The notes beneath the pieces are model-generated. The model saw nothing but the letters and a program-made list of their open reading frames with translations. It made no database searches and was not told the origin of the DNA. Source: an uncultured Alphaproteobacteria bacterium (GTDB taxonomy: Bacteria > Pseudomonadota > Alphaproteobacteria > CALKHQ01). Taken from it: DNA of 34,705 nt. Each line of letters opens with the position of its first letter. Positions within the stretch are counted from its first letter, which is position 1. This document shows positions 17,580 to 25,873 of the stretch, piece after piece. The stretch is from the NCBI GenBank assembly GCA_937988735.1, contig CALKHQ010000196.1:1-34705 (forward strand), read 5' to 3'. Made by a program: the position numbers and the translations under genes.

Positions 17580-18677
17580 TCACCGTATCGCAGTTCCCGT
17601 TTGCTGCGCAAATACGTGGGTGTGACGCACATCGAACTGCAGGTGGACTTCGCTGCCCACCGGATAGGCCAGCGCCTCCTCCTCCGGCAGCACGATCTTG
17701 AGCGCGGTCGCGCCCGCTTCCATGTCGAGGATGGTGACGTCGCCGAGCGGCTCGGTCAGATGCACCTTCGCGCGGAAGTTGGGGCCGATCGGATCGCCCG
17801 ACACCGGCTTCAGGTCATGCGGCCGGATGCCGAACCACAGCGGCTCGCCGCTGCTGAAGGCCGAGAGCGGGCGCGACCAGGGGCCTCCGCTCACCTCCCC
17901 GAACGGCAGCTCGATCACCGGCGAGTCGCCGCCGACCTTGAGTCGCGCCTGCAGCATGTTCATCGGCGGGTCGCCGATCATCGTCGCGACGTAGTCGTCG
18001 CCGGGCGCGCGGTACAGCTCCGCCGGCGTACCCACCTGGACGATTCGGCCGTCGCGCAGCACGCCGATTCGCTGGCCCATGCTCAGCGCCTCGAGCTGGT
18101 CGGGCGTGACGTAGAGCATGGTCGCACCGATCTCGCGGTGCAGCCGCTTGAACTCGGCCCGCGTGTCGTGCCGCAGCTTGGCGTCGAGGTTGGTCAGCGG
18201 CTCGTCCAGCAGCAGCAGGCGCGGCCTGCGGATGAGCGCACGCCCGATCGCGACGCGCTGCTGCTCGCCGCCGGAAGCGGTCGACGGCTTGCGCTGCAGC
18301 GTGTGGGTGAGGCGCAGCATCTCCGCGACCTCGCCCACCCGGCGCGCGATCTCGGCCGGGTCCACCTTCGCCTCCCGCAGCGGATAGGCGAGGTTGTCGT
18401 AGATCGAGAGGTGCGGATAGAGCGCGAAGGTCTGGAAGACCATCGCCATCTGCCGGCTCTGCACCGGTTCGTCGGTGACGTCGCGGCCGTCGAAGATGAC
18501 CCGCCCCTCGTCAGGCGTCTCGATTCCCGCGATGCAGCGCAGCGTCGTGGTCTTTCCGGAGGCGCTCGGCCCCAGAATCGCGAAGAACTCGCCAGCTTCG
18601 ATGTCGAGCGTCACGCCGCGTAACGCCGTTACGCGGCCGAAGGACTTCGCGAGTCCCCGCAGCCTCAGATCGGTCAC
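17580..18677 (-). CDS. ABC importer ATPase 1 lacking the H-loop histidine
   Basis: This is a 365-residue MalK/UgpC-type ATPase and the first gene of the leftward operon. Walker A GPSASGKTT (36-44), Q-loop Gln82, a signature loop ASGGE (134-138, keeping Ser and both Gly) and Walker B LLLLDEP with Glu159 are present. The H-loop reads VTPDQ: Pro192 replaces the His that contacts the gamma-phosphate (codon CCC instead of CAC). A C-terminal OB-type domain follows. The start is the GTG at 18677, after GGGGAAG, which gives the normal family N-terminus. An ATG 81 bp upstream would add an atypical leader. Together with ATPase 2 this predicts an asymmetric heterodimer. Confidence 0.92.
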   Translation of the reverse strand: MTDLRLRGLAKSFGRVTALRGVTLDIEAGEFFAILGPSASGKTTTLRCIAGIETPDEGRVIFDGRDVTDEPVQSRQMAMVFQTFALYPHLSIYDNLAYPLREAKVDPAEIARRVGEVAEMLRLTHTLQRKPSTASGGEQQRVAIGRALIRRPRLLLLDEPLTNLDAKLRHDTRAEFKRLHREIGATMLYVTPDQLEALSMGQRIGVLRDGRIVQVGTPAELYRAPGDDYVATMIGDPPMNMLQARLKVGGDSPVIELPFGEVSGGPWSRPLSAFSSGEPLWFGIRPHDLKPVSGDPIGPNFRAKVHLTEPLGDVTILDMEAGATALKIVLPEEEALAYPVGSEVHLQFDVRHTHVFAQQTGTAIR

Positions 18678-19111
18678 GCTTCCCCACCCAGCAAGGCCGG
18701 AACGCGTTCCGGCCGTTTCATTTGCGGCCTGCGCAATGGCGCGGCCAAAATTTTTCATCGCATAGCGTGCCTCCGCCAGGTTGGCAAGCCGCCGGATGCG
18801 TCCTGGCCCAAGACGACCCCCGCCCGCTCCGGAAATGCCCAAATGGCAGGCAAACTGCGGCGTTTGCGGGCAATGGTCAAAACGCACTTGACAATTACAA
18901 ATGTTGCCGGATCACAATGGCGCCGCTACCGCATCAAATCGATGGGGTTGCCTCACGGCGGGCGCTTGCAATCCCGACCGAAAGCCTGCAAGCCGGAAAA
19001 CGGCAGATCGCCAAGTAGTCAACAGGCTGGCACCCGGGAAACCTCGGGTTGCCGGGCAACATTTCCGTCACAACCGCTAGTGCGGTGCAGTTCTCTGGGA
19101 GGAGACGACCA
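18678..19111. promoter_or_regulatory. Divergent control region of the two ABC transporter operons
   Basis: These 434 bp separate the leftward ATPase 1 gene from the rightward binding-protein gene and must hold both promoters. Visible elements are GCAAAC-N6-GTTTGC (18850-18867), the overlapping TTGC-GG-GCAA (18864-18873), a perfect GTTGCC-G-GGCAAC palindrome (19048-19060), and TTGACA at 18888-18893. ATCACA sits 17 bp after TTGACA as a weak -10 for the rightward operon. AT-rich AAAATTTTT occurs at 18747-18755. The palindromes look like operators for a DNA-binding regulator, but no regulator gene is in the window. Confidence 0.5.
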
Positions 19112-20638
19112 ATGTTTACAGTGCCGAAGAACCCGCTCTACAAGCGCGTGTCGCGCCGCAAGTTTCTCGAACTGGGCGGCGGTGCCGCGACCGCGCTGGG
19201 CGCCGGCTCCATCGCCGTCGGCCTGAACTCCGTGATCACCCGTCGCCCGGTCTACGCCCAGTCGTCGGAAGACGCGAAGTGGCGCCAGTACGAGGGCTCC
19301 AAGCTGGTGTTCATGTCGGAGAACACGCCGCCTTCGTTCGCCATCCGCGACACCATCAAGAGCTTCTACGACCTCACCGGCATCGAGGTGGAAGTGCTGA
19401 CCGACGACCTGCCGGTCGTCATGCAGAAGGTCGGCATCGACCTGCGGTCGGGCTCCTCCGACTTCCACCTGAACTACGTCCAGGACAAGCCGATCGGCTC
19501 GGTGTTCGCCGACTACTACGCCGACCTGAACCAGTGGCTCGGTGACGACACGCTGCCGCAGGCGCCGGAAGGCTCGGGCGAGGACGCCTGGTTCGACAAC
19601 TTCCTCAAGGCGTGCGGCTGGTTCTACGACAGCGAGCGGCTGATCGCCTTCCCCTATGACGCCGCCATCGCCTGCACCTTCTACCGGCAGGACCTGTTCG
19701 AGAAGTACTCGCCGCAGTTCGAGGCCGAGTACGGCTACCGGATGGAGTTCACGCCGGAGACGACCTGGAAGAACGTGCGCGACTTCGCGAAGTTCTTCAC
19801 CGAGCGGCGGCTGGCCGGCGAGGACGTGCCCTACGGCTTCGCCCAGCACCAGGGCTCCTTCGCCTGGACGACCCAGCTCGACATCCAGCGCATGATGTTC
19901 GCCCACGGCCGGTGGACCGACTTCAACATCGACGACAAGCTCGGCTCCAAGAACCCCGGGCCGACCAACTGGGGCGACGAGCAGTCGATCAAGATCATGC
20001 AGGCCTACAAGGAGCTGGCCGACGTCTCCCACCCGGACAACCTGGCCAACGCGACCCTGGAGCTGAACACCGTCTACCAGGCGGGCCAGATCGCGATGCA
20101 GGTGCAGTACCACGAGTTCGCCGCCTCGATCGAGGACGAGGCGACCTCGGTGGCCGCCGGCGGCAAGACCGGCTACGCGGTCTGCCCGAAGGGCGATCCG
20201 GAGTGGCTGGTCGGCGACGGCGAGCTGGTGAACGGCTGCAACTGCGGCATTGGCGGCATCGGCATCAACGGCAACGCCTCCGAGGACCTGCAGCGCGCGG
20301 CGTACATCTTCGCCATCTGGGCGACCTCCGAGCAGGTGCAGTATGACGTGCTGAAGGGCCTGGGCGGCACGCCGACCCGCAAGTCGGTGCTGCAGCGCGA
20401 GGACGTGATCGCGGCCATGCAGCGCCCGAGCACCATGCCGAACGCCCTGACCTTCGACGTGGTCTACAACTACGGGATCAAGGACCCGCACTTCGTGCTC
20501 GGCCCGAAGATCCCCGAGGCGAACGAGTACCACAACATCCTCGCCTCGGAGGCGCAGGCCTGCGTCGCCGGCTCCATCACGCCCGAAGAGGCGTGCATCA
20601 ACATCCGCGACCGCCTGAACGAGCTGCACGAGATCTGA
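19112..20638 (+). CDS. ABC importer solute-binding protein (Tat-exported)
   Basis: This is a 508-residue extracellular solute-binding protein, family 1-like. The N-terminus is a twin-arginine signal: VSRRKFLELGGG followed by a modest hydrophobic core and cleavage near VYAQ (about residue 50). Export in folded form is unusual for sugar-binding proteins and may reflect a bound cofactor or metal. Six or more cysteines occur in the mature part, including a C-x-C in NGCNCGIGG. The ATG at 19112 follows GGGAGGAG. It is the first gene of the rightward operon with two permeases and one ATPase, then the acetoin-dehydrogenase-type genes. The ligand is unknown; the context suggests a small diol, acyloin or sugar-like carbon source. 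Confidence 0.92.
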   Translation: MFTVPKNPLYKRVSRRKFLELGGGAATALGAGSIAVGLNSVITRRPVYAQSSEDAKWRQYEGSKLVFMSENTPPSFAIRDTIKSFYDLTGIEVEVLTDDLPVVMQKVGIDLRSGSSDFHLNYVQDKPIGSVFADYYADLNQWLGDDTLPQAPEGSGEDAWFDNFLKACGWFYDSERLIAFPYDAAIACTFYRQDLFEKYSPQFEAEYGYRMEFTPETTWKNVRDFAKFFTERRLAGEDVPYGFAQHQGSFAWTTQLDIQRMMFAHGRWTDFNIDDKLGSKNPGPTNWGDEQSIKIMQAYKELADVSHPDNLANATLELNTVYQAGQIAMQVQYHEFAASIEDEATSVAAGGKTGYAVCPKGDPEWLVGDGELVNGCNCGIGGIGINGNASEDLQRAAYIFAIWATSEQVQYDVLKGLGGTPTRKSVLQREDVIAAMQRPSTMPNALTFDVVYNYGIKDPHFVLGPKIPEANEYHNILASEAQACVAGSITPEEACINIRDRLNELHEI

Positions 20639-20645
20639 TGCAGCA

Positions 20646-20678
20646 CGTCCGGGCCCGCCCGTCGGGCGGGCCCGGACG
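20646..20678 (+). other. Perfect 15-bp hairpin after the rightward binding-protein gene
   Basis: Arms 20646-20660 and 20664-20678 are perfect reverse complements with a 3-nt loop (GTC), beginning 8 bp after the stop. There is no T run, so it is more likely an mRNA 3'-end stabiliser or processing element than a terminator. It occupies the same place as the hairpin in the leftward operon. Confidence 0.8.
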
Positions 20679-20735
20679 CGATCGCGGACCAGCCAAACCG
20701 ATTCACTACCGGCAGGAAGGAAGGATATAGCCCTG

Positions 20736-21740
20736 ATGAGCGCCGTTACCGATGCCGGCGAGTTCGCCGGCGCGCTCGCCGACAGGCCTGCAGAGCGGGG
20801 GGCCGACTGGGGCGCCTTTACGGTGACCCACGAGCCTGCGACCTTCAACCGGCCGTGGTCGAACCGGTTCTACTGGGTCATGATGCTACCGGCGATCATC
20901 CTGCTGGCCTGCATCAGCCTCTACCCCTTCTTCTGGCTCATCTACATGAGCCTGCACAGCGTCGGCGAGATGGGCCAGATCGAGGGGTGGAACGACTTCC
21001 GCAACTACACCCGCCTGATCAACGACAAGGAATTCCTCAACGGCTGGTGGCTGCTGATCAAGTACAGCGCCATGTGCATGGTGCTGGAAGTGATCATCGG
21101 CGTGTTCCTGGCCGTGGTGCTGAACGGCAGCCGCTTCGAGAAGGTGCTGGTCACCCTGTTCCTGATGCCGATGATGATGGCGCCGGTGATCGCCGGTACC
21201 GTCTGGTACTTCCTCTACAACGGCACCTTCGGCTGGTACCACTGGCTGTTCCAGAGCCTCGGCATCCTCGACGCGAAGTCCATCCTCGGCGACCCCTCCA
21301 CCGCCATGTTCGGCATCGTGCTGGTGGACGTGTGGCAGTGGACGCCGCTCATCACCCTGATCACCCTCGCCGGCCTGAAGCGCGTGCCGCAGGACCAGGC
21401 GGAAGCGAACCTGGTCGACGGTGCCGGGCCGGTGAAGAACTTCCTGCAGATCACGCTGCCGAACCTCTATCCGTTCCTCCTGATCGCGATCCTGCTGCGC
21501 TTCATGGACAACTTCCGCTTCATCGACGCGATCCTGGTGCTCACCGGTGGCGGCCCTGCGGACGCAACCAAGATCCTTCCGGTCTACCTGTTCGACGTGA
21601 CCTTCTCCTTCTTCAAGCTCGACCGGGGCTCGGCAATCGCCTTCACCCTGCTCCTGGTCACCATCATCCTCGGGCTCCTGCTGGTGCGCGTGTTCGAGGA
21701 TCCCTCCCAGAAGCGCGCCGCCACGGCTGCCGGAGCGTGA
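20736..21740 (+). CDS. ABC importer permease (MalF/UgpA type), rightward operon
   Basis: This is a 334-residue permease. A hydrophilic N-terminus of about 45 residues is followed by six or so hydrophobic helices (the first is FYWVMMLPAIILLACISLYPFFWLIYMSL). The EAA loop is VPQDQAEANLVDGAGPVKNF with ITLPNLYPF. The ATG at 20736 has a purine-rich AGGAAGGAAGGA stretch somewhat far (about 10 bp) upstream. It is 97 bp after the binding-protein gene because of the hairpin, and 9 bp before the second permease. It belongs to the carbohydrate uptake family 1 permeases. Confidence 0.93.
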   Translation: MSAVTDAGEFAGALADRPAERGADWGAFTVTHEPATFNRPWSNRFYWVMMLPAIILLACISLYPFFWLIYMSLHSVGEMGQIEGWNDFRNYTRLINDKEFLNGWWLLIKYSAMCMVLEVIIGVFLAVVLNGSRFEKVLVTLFLMPMMMAPVIAGTVWYFLYNGTFGWYHWLFQSLGILDAKSILGDPSTAMFGIVLVDVWQWTPLITLITLAGLKRVPQDQAEANLVDGAGPVKNFLQITLPNLYPFLLIAILLRFMDNFRFIDAILVLTGGGPADATKILPVYLFDVTFSFFKLDRGSAIAFTLLLVTIILGLLLVRVFEDPSQKRAATAAGA

Positions 21741-21749
21741 GGACGAACC

Positions 21750-22631
21750 ATGGCCTCCCGTGAGATTGTCCAGTACCGCTCTCCGCTCCGCACCGCCTAC
21801 GGCATCTTCGCGGTGGTGTTCCTCGCCGCGTACCTGATCTGGAGCCTGCTGCCGCTCTTCATCATGTTCGTGTCGTCGATCAAGGACCTGCTGGAAGCCT
21901 TCCAGCTGCCTGCGGTCGGCGACTGGGGCAACGCGATCCCCACCTTCTTCAACTTCACGCCCACCTTCGCCCACTACGAGAACCTGTTCGTCCGCGAGAA
22001 CTTCGGCGTCTACCTGCAGAACAGCCTGATCGCGGCTGCGGGTTCGGCGGCGATCTCGGTGGTACTGGGCGCCATGACCGCCTACGGCCTCAGCCGGCTG
22101 GAGTTCCGGTTCAAGAAGGACCTGTTCTTCTGGATCATCTCCACCCGCATGGCGCCGGTGGTCGCGGTGATCGTCCCGCTGTGGGCGATCTTCCGCGGGC
22201 TCGACCTGGTGGGCACCCTTCCCGGCCTGATCATCGCCTACACCACGTTCAACCTGCCGTTCGCCATCTGGATCCTGAAGGGCTTCTTCGACAACGTGCC
22301 CTACGCGATCGAGGAAGCGGCGATGTGCGACGGCTGCACGCGGCTGCAGGCGCTGCGCGAGATCCTGCCCCTGGTGGCGCCCGGCGTCGGTGCGTTCCTG
22401 GTGCTCTGCATCCTGTTCGCCTGGAACGACTACCTGTTCGCCTCGATCATCGGCTCGGGCGGCGCGAAGACCCTGCCCGCAGCGACGCGTGGCCTGGTCC
22501 AGCCGCAGAACATCCAGTGGGGCAGCATCATGGCCGCAGGCGTTGTGACAACCGTTCCCATGATGTTCCTCGGGCTCCTGATCCGCCGTTACCTGGTGGC
22601 AGGGCTCACCATGGGCGCCGTGCGCGAGTAG
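21750..22631 (+). CDS. ABC importer permease (MalG/UgpE type), rightward operon
   Basis: This is a 293-residue permease with about six transmembrane segments, the first near residues 13-38. The EAA loop is VPYAIEEAAMCDGCTRLQAL with REILPLVAPG, which docks the ATPase. The C-terminus ends RRYLVAGLTMGAVRE, typical of MalG-type permeases. The ATG at 21750 follows GAGGAC. It pairs with the permease just upstream and lies 20 bp before the ATPase gene, so the three are surely cotranscribed. Confidence 0.94.
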   Translation: MASREIVQYRSPLRTAYGIFAVVFLAAYLIWSLLPLFIMFVSSIKDLLEAFQLPAVGDWGNAIPTFFNFTPTFAHYENLFVRENFGVYLQNSLIAAAGSAAISVVLGAMTAYGLSRLEFRFKKDLFFWIISTRMAPVVAVIVPLWAIFRGLDLVGTLPGLIIAYTTFNLPFAIWILKGFFDNVPYAIEEAAMCDGCTRLQALREILPLVAPGVGAFLVLCILFAWNDYLFASIIGSGGAKTLPAATRGLVQPQNIQWGSIMAAGVVTTVPMMFLGLLIRRYLVAGLTMGAVRE

Positions 22632-22651
22632 CTTAAAGGACGATCCGCAGG

Positions 22652-23746
22652 ATGGCTGAGATCAACATCGACAGGGTCTGGAAGTACTACGGCAAGACGG
22701 TTGCCGTACGGGATCTGACGCTGAACTGCGCCGACGGCGAGTTCCTGTCGGTCCTGGGACCCTCCGGGTGCGGGAAGTCGTCGACGCTCCGCATGCTGGC
22801 CGGGCTGGAGCACATCACCGCCGGCGAGATCCGGTTCGCGGGCAAGCGGGTCAACGACCTGCCGCCGAAGGACCGCGACATCGCGATGGTGTTCGAGAAC
22901 TACGCGCTCTACCCGCACCGCACGGTGTACAACAACATCGCCAACGCCCTCCGGCTGCGCCGGATGCCGCAGGCGGAGATCGACAAGCGGGTCCGCCGGG
23001 CGGCGGAGATGCTGGAGATCGGGCACCTGCTCGACCGGCGTCCGCACGAGCTGTCGGGCGGCCAGAAGCAGCGCGTCGCGATCGGGCGCGCGATCGTCCG
23101 CGAGCCGCAGCTCTTCCTGTTCGACGAGCCGATCGCGCACCTCGACGCCAAGCTGCGCGCCCACATGCGCGGCGAGCTGAAGCACCTGCAGCGCACGCTC
23201 GGCACCTCGATGATCTACGTGACCCACGATCAGCTCGAGGCGCTGTCGATGGCGGACAAGATCGCCGTCATGCACAACGGCGTGCTGCAGCAGTACGGGA
23301 CGCCCGCCGACATCTACAACCACCCGGTCAACGAGTGGGTGGCGGGCTTCGTCGGCGAGCCGCCGATGAACTTCGTCGACTGCGAGCTTGCCGGCGCGGG
23401 CGGCGACATCTGCGTCACCCATCCGTCGTTCTCGGTTCCGGTCACGCCGGAGCAGCGCGCGCGGCTCAGCGACACCACGGCCGGCCCCGTCCGGCTGGGC
23501 ATCCGGCCGGACGACGTGACGGTCGCGATGGAGCGCGGGCCGGAGACGCCGATCGAGGCGAAGGTGTTCATCACCGAGCCGATCGGCGGCGACATGCTGG
23601 TCGACACCCAGCTCGCGGACGGACGCCGGCTCCTGGTCCGGACCAAGCCGGGCTTTAGCGGGCGGGCCGGCGACACCTGCTGGCTGGGCTTCAACACCAG
23701 CCGCTGGCACCTGTTCTCCAGTGCCGACGGGCGGGCGTACTTCTAG
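22652..23746 (+). CDS. ABC importer ATPase (UgpC/MalK type), rightward operon
   Basis: This is a 364-residue ATPase that would act as a homodimer, since it is the only one in the operon. Walker A GPSGCGKSS (36-44), signature LSGGQ (134-138), Walker B FLFDEP with Glu159, and H-loop His192 (VTHDQ) are intact. The Q-loop has Glu82 instead of Gln (MVFENYALYP), a variation I believe occurs in some sugar-importer ATPases. The C-terminal domain resembles the MalK regulatory OB fold. It shares about the same length and motif spacing as the two leftward ATPases, which makes their defects easy to see by alignment. A 107-bp gap follows before the E1 alpha gene. Confidence 0.94.
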   Translation: MAEINIDRVWKYYGKTVAVRDLTLNCADGEFLSVLGPSGCGKSSTLRMLAGLEHITAGEIRFAGKRVNDLPPKDRDIAMVFENYALYPHRTVYNNIANALRLRRMPQAEIDKRVRRAAEMLEIGHLLDRRPHELSGGQKQRVAIGRAIVREPQLFLFDEPIAHLDAKLRAHMRGELKHLQRTLGTSMIYVTHDQLEALSMADKIAVMHNGVLQQYGTPADIYNHPVNEWVAGFVGEPPMNFVDCELAGAGGDICVTHPSFSVPVTPEQRARLSDTTAGPVRLGIRPDDVTVAMERGPETPIEAKVFITEPIGGDMLVDTQLADGRRLLVRTKPGFSGRAGDTCWLGFNTSRWHLFSSADGRAYF

Positions 23747-23819
23747 GCAGCTGGATGGCGCGCCTGCACTTGCGGCCGGCGGGACAGCCGGTACAGTGAG
23801 GGCAAAGAGCGAAACGATT

Positions 23820-23836
23820 TGCCGGAGGTACCGGCA
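23820..23836 (+). promoter_or_regulatory. Inverted repeat before the E1 alpha gene
   Basis: TGCCGG-N5-CCGGCA lies just upstream of the GAGAGGAGG ribosome site of the E1 alpha gene. It could be an operator or a small hairpin that tunes translation. The 107-bp gap also has TTGCGG and TACAGT 16 bp apart (about 23770-23796) as a weak promoter candidate. Confidence 0.3.
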
Positions 23837-23853
23837 GAGAGAGGAGGAACCTG

Positions 23854-24828
23854 ATGTTACAATTAAGTCGTGACGACCTGATACACGCATACACGCGAAT
23901 GCGGACGATCCGCGAGTTCGAGGAGCGTCTGCACATCGAGTTCGGGAACGGCGAGATTCCGGGCTTCGTCCACCTCTACGCCGGCGAGGAAGCGTCGGGC
24001 GTGGGCGTGTGCCAGCACCTCAACGAAGGCATCGACTACATCGCCAGCACCCACCGCGGCCACGGCCACTGCATCGCCAAGGGCTGCGACGTCAACGCGA
24101 TGATGCGCGAGATCTTCGGCAAGGAAGGCGGCCTGTGCAAGGGCAAGGGCGGCTCGATGCACATCGCCGACTTCGACAAGGGCATGATGGGCGCCAACGG
24201 CATCGTCGGAGGCGGTCCGCCCCTCGTCTGCGGTGCGGCGCTGGCTGCGAAGACCCTGGGCACCGGCGGTGTCGCGGTCGCGTTCGTCGGTGACGGCGGC
24301 TCCAACCAGGGCACGACCTTCGAGTCGATGAACCTGGCGACCGTGTGGAAGCTGCCGGTGATCTTCGTCTTCGAGAACAACGGCTACGCCGAGTCCACCC
24401 CCTCCTCCTGGTCGGTGTCGAGCGGCGACATCGTGAAGCGGGCCGAGGCCTTCGGCATGCCCGGCATGCAGGTCGACGGCTTCGACTTCTTTGCCGTCTA
24501 CGAGGCGGCCGGCGAGGCGATCGCCCGGGCGCGTCGCGGCGAGGGCCCGACCCTGCTGGAGGTGAAGCTCACCCGGTTCTTCGGCCACTTCGAGGGCGAC
24601 GCCATGACCTACCGCGCCAAGGGCGAGGTCGAGGCGCTGCGCGAGAACAAGGACTGCCTGAAGATCTTCCGCGCCAAGGTGACCGAGACCGGGCTGCTCG
24701 AGGCCAAGGTCATGGACGAGATCGACGCCGAGGTGAAGAAGCTGATCGACGATGCGGTCGCCGACGCCAAGGCGGCGCCGTATCCGCCCGACAGCGAGCT
24801 CCTCACCGACGTCTACGTCTCGTACTGA
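23854..24828 (+). CDS. acoA: Acetoin/2-oxoacid dehydrogenase-type E1 alpha subunit
   Basis: This is a 324-residue thiamine-diphosphate-dependent alpha subunit. It cleaves an acyloin such as acetoin, or decarboxylates a 2-oxoacid, and transfers the acyl unit to a lipoyl domain. The ThDP/Mg motif GDG (146-148) -x26- NN (175-176) is complete. STHRGHGHCIAKG and KGGSMHIAD are typical of the E1 alpha family. The length matches AcoA rather than longer PDH alpha subunits. The ATG follows GAGGAGG. Acetoin type is preferred over pyruvate dehydrogenase because the third gene is a lipoyl-hydrolase AcoC-like protein. It is downstream of the ABC importer on the same strand. Confidence 0.88.
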   Translation: MLQLSRDDLIHAYTRMRTIREFEERLHIEFGNGEIPGFVHLYAGEEASGVGVCQHLNEGIDYIASTHRGHGHCIAKGCDVNAMMREIFGKEGGLCKGKGGSMHIADFDKGMMGANGIVGGGPPLVCGAALAAKTLGTGGVAVAFVGDGGSNQGTTFESMNLATVWKLPVIFVFENNGYAESTPSSWSVSSGDIVKRAEAFGMPGMQVDGFDFFAVYEAAGEAIARARRGEGPTLLEVKLTRFFGHFEGDAMTYRAKGEVEALRENKDCLKIFRAKVTETGLLEAKVMDEIDAEVKKLIDDAVADAKAAPYPPDSELLTDVYVSY

Positions 24829-24850
24829 CCCGAACAAGGATCCAAGGCCA

Positions 24851-25864
24851 ATGGCTCGCAAGCTGTCGTTCCGGGGCGCCATCAACGAGGCGCTCCGCCA
24901 GGAAATGGAACGCGACAAGACCGTCATCCTGATGGGCGAGGACATCGCCGGGGGCACGAACGCCCCCGGCGAGCAGGACGCCTGGGGCGGCCCGCTGGGT
25001 GTCACCAAGGGTCTGCAGCCGATCTTCGGTCCCGACCGGGTGATGGACACGCCGATCTCGGAGTCGGCGTTCATCGGCGCGGCCATCGGCGCCGCCACCT
25101 CCGGTCTGCGGCCGGTGGCGGAGCTGATGTTCGTCGACTTCATGGGCGTCTGCTTCGACCAGATCTTCAACCAGGCTGCCAAGTTCCGCTACATGTTCGG
25201 CGGCAAGGCGCAGACCCCGGTCGTGATCCGGTGCATGATCGGTGCTGGCTTCCGGGCGGCGGCACAGCACTCGCAGTGCCTCTACCCGATCTTCACCCAC
25301 ATCCCGGGCCTGAAGTGCGTGGTGCCCTCGTCGCCCTATGAGGCGAAGGGCCTGCTCGCCGCGGCCATCCGCGACAACGACCCGGTGATGTTCTTCGAGC
25401 ACAAGCTCCTCTACGACGTGGAGGAGGATGTGCCGGAGGATCCGTACACCATCCCGATGGGCGAGGCGAACATCGTCCGCGAGGGCAGCGACGTCACCAT
25501 CGTCACCCTCGGCCGCATGGTCAGCCTGTCCAAGGATGCGGCGGACCTGCTCGCCAAGGACGGGATCGAGGCCGAGGTCATCGACCTGCGGACCACGTCG
25601 CCGATGGACATCGATACGGTGCTGGAGAGCGTCGAGAACACCGGCCGCCTGGTTGTGGTCGACGAGGCTCACCCGCGCTGCAACATCGCCACCGACGTTT
25701 CCGCCCAGGTGGTGCAGAACGCGTTCGGAGCCCTGAAGGCGCCGATCAAGATGGTGACCGCGCCGCACGCGCCGGTGCCCTTCTCGCCCGCGCTGGAGGA
25801 TCTCTACATCCCCAGCCCGGAGAAGATCGCCGCGGCCGTGCGCGAGGTTCACGCCTACGCCTGA
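24851..25864 (+). CDS. acoB: Acetoin/2-oxoacid dehydrogenase-type E1 beta subunit
   Basis: This is a 337-residue beta subunit that completes the alpha2beta2 ThDP enzyme. It shows MGEDIAGG with the conserved Glu that activates the cofactor, DTPISESAFIGAAIGAA, and the C-terminal transketolase domain (VTIVTLGRMV, IEAEVIDLRTTSPMD, VVVDEAHP). The length is normal. It begins 22 bp after the alpha gene, with AAGGA as ribosome site. It is separated from the lipoyl/hydrolase gene by 207 bp containing two long hairpins. Confidence 0.9.
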   Translation: MARKLSFRGAINEALRQEMERDKTVILMGEDIAGGTNAPGEQDAWGGPLGVTKGLQPIFGPDRVMDTPISESAFIGAAIGAATSGLRPVAELMFVDFMGVCFDQIFNQAAKFRYMFGGKAQTPVVIRCMIGAGFRAAAQHSQCLYPIFTHIPGLKCVVPSSPYEAKGLLAAAIRDNDPVMFFEHKLLYDVEEDVPEDPYTIPMGEANIVREGSDVTIVTLGRMVSLSKDAADLLAKDGIEAEVIDLRTTSPMDIDTVLESVENTGRLVVVDEAHPRCNIATDVSAQVVQNAFGALKAPIKMVTAPHAPVPFSPALEDLYIPSPEKIAAAVREVHAYA

Positions 25865-25873
25865 GCGTGCGCT

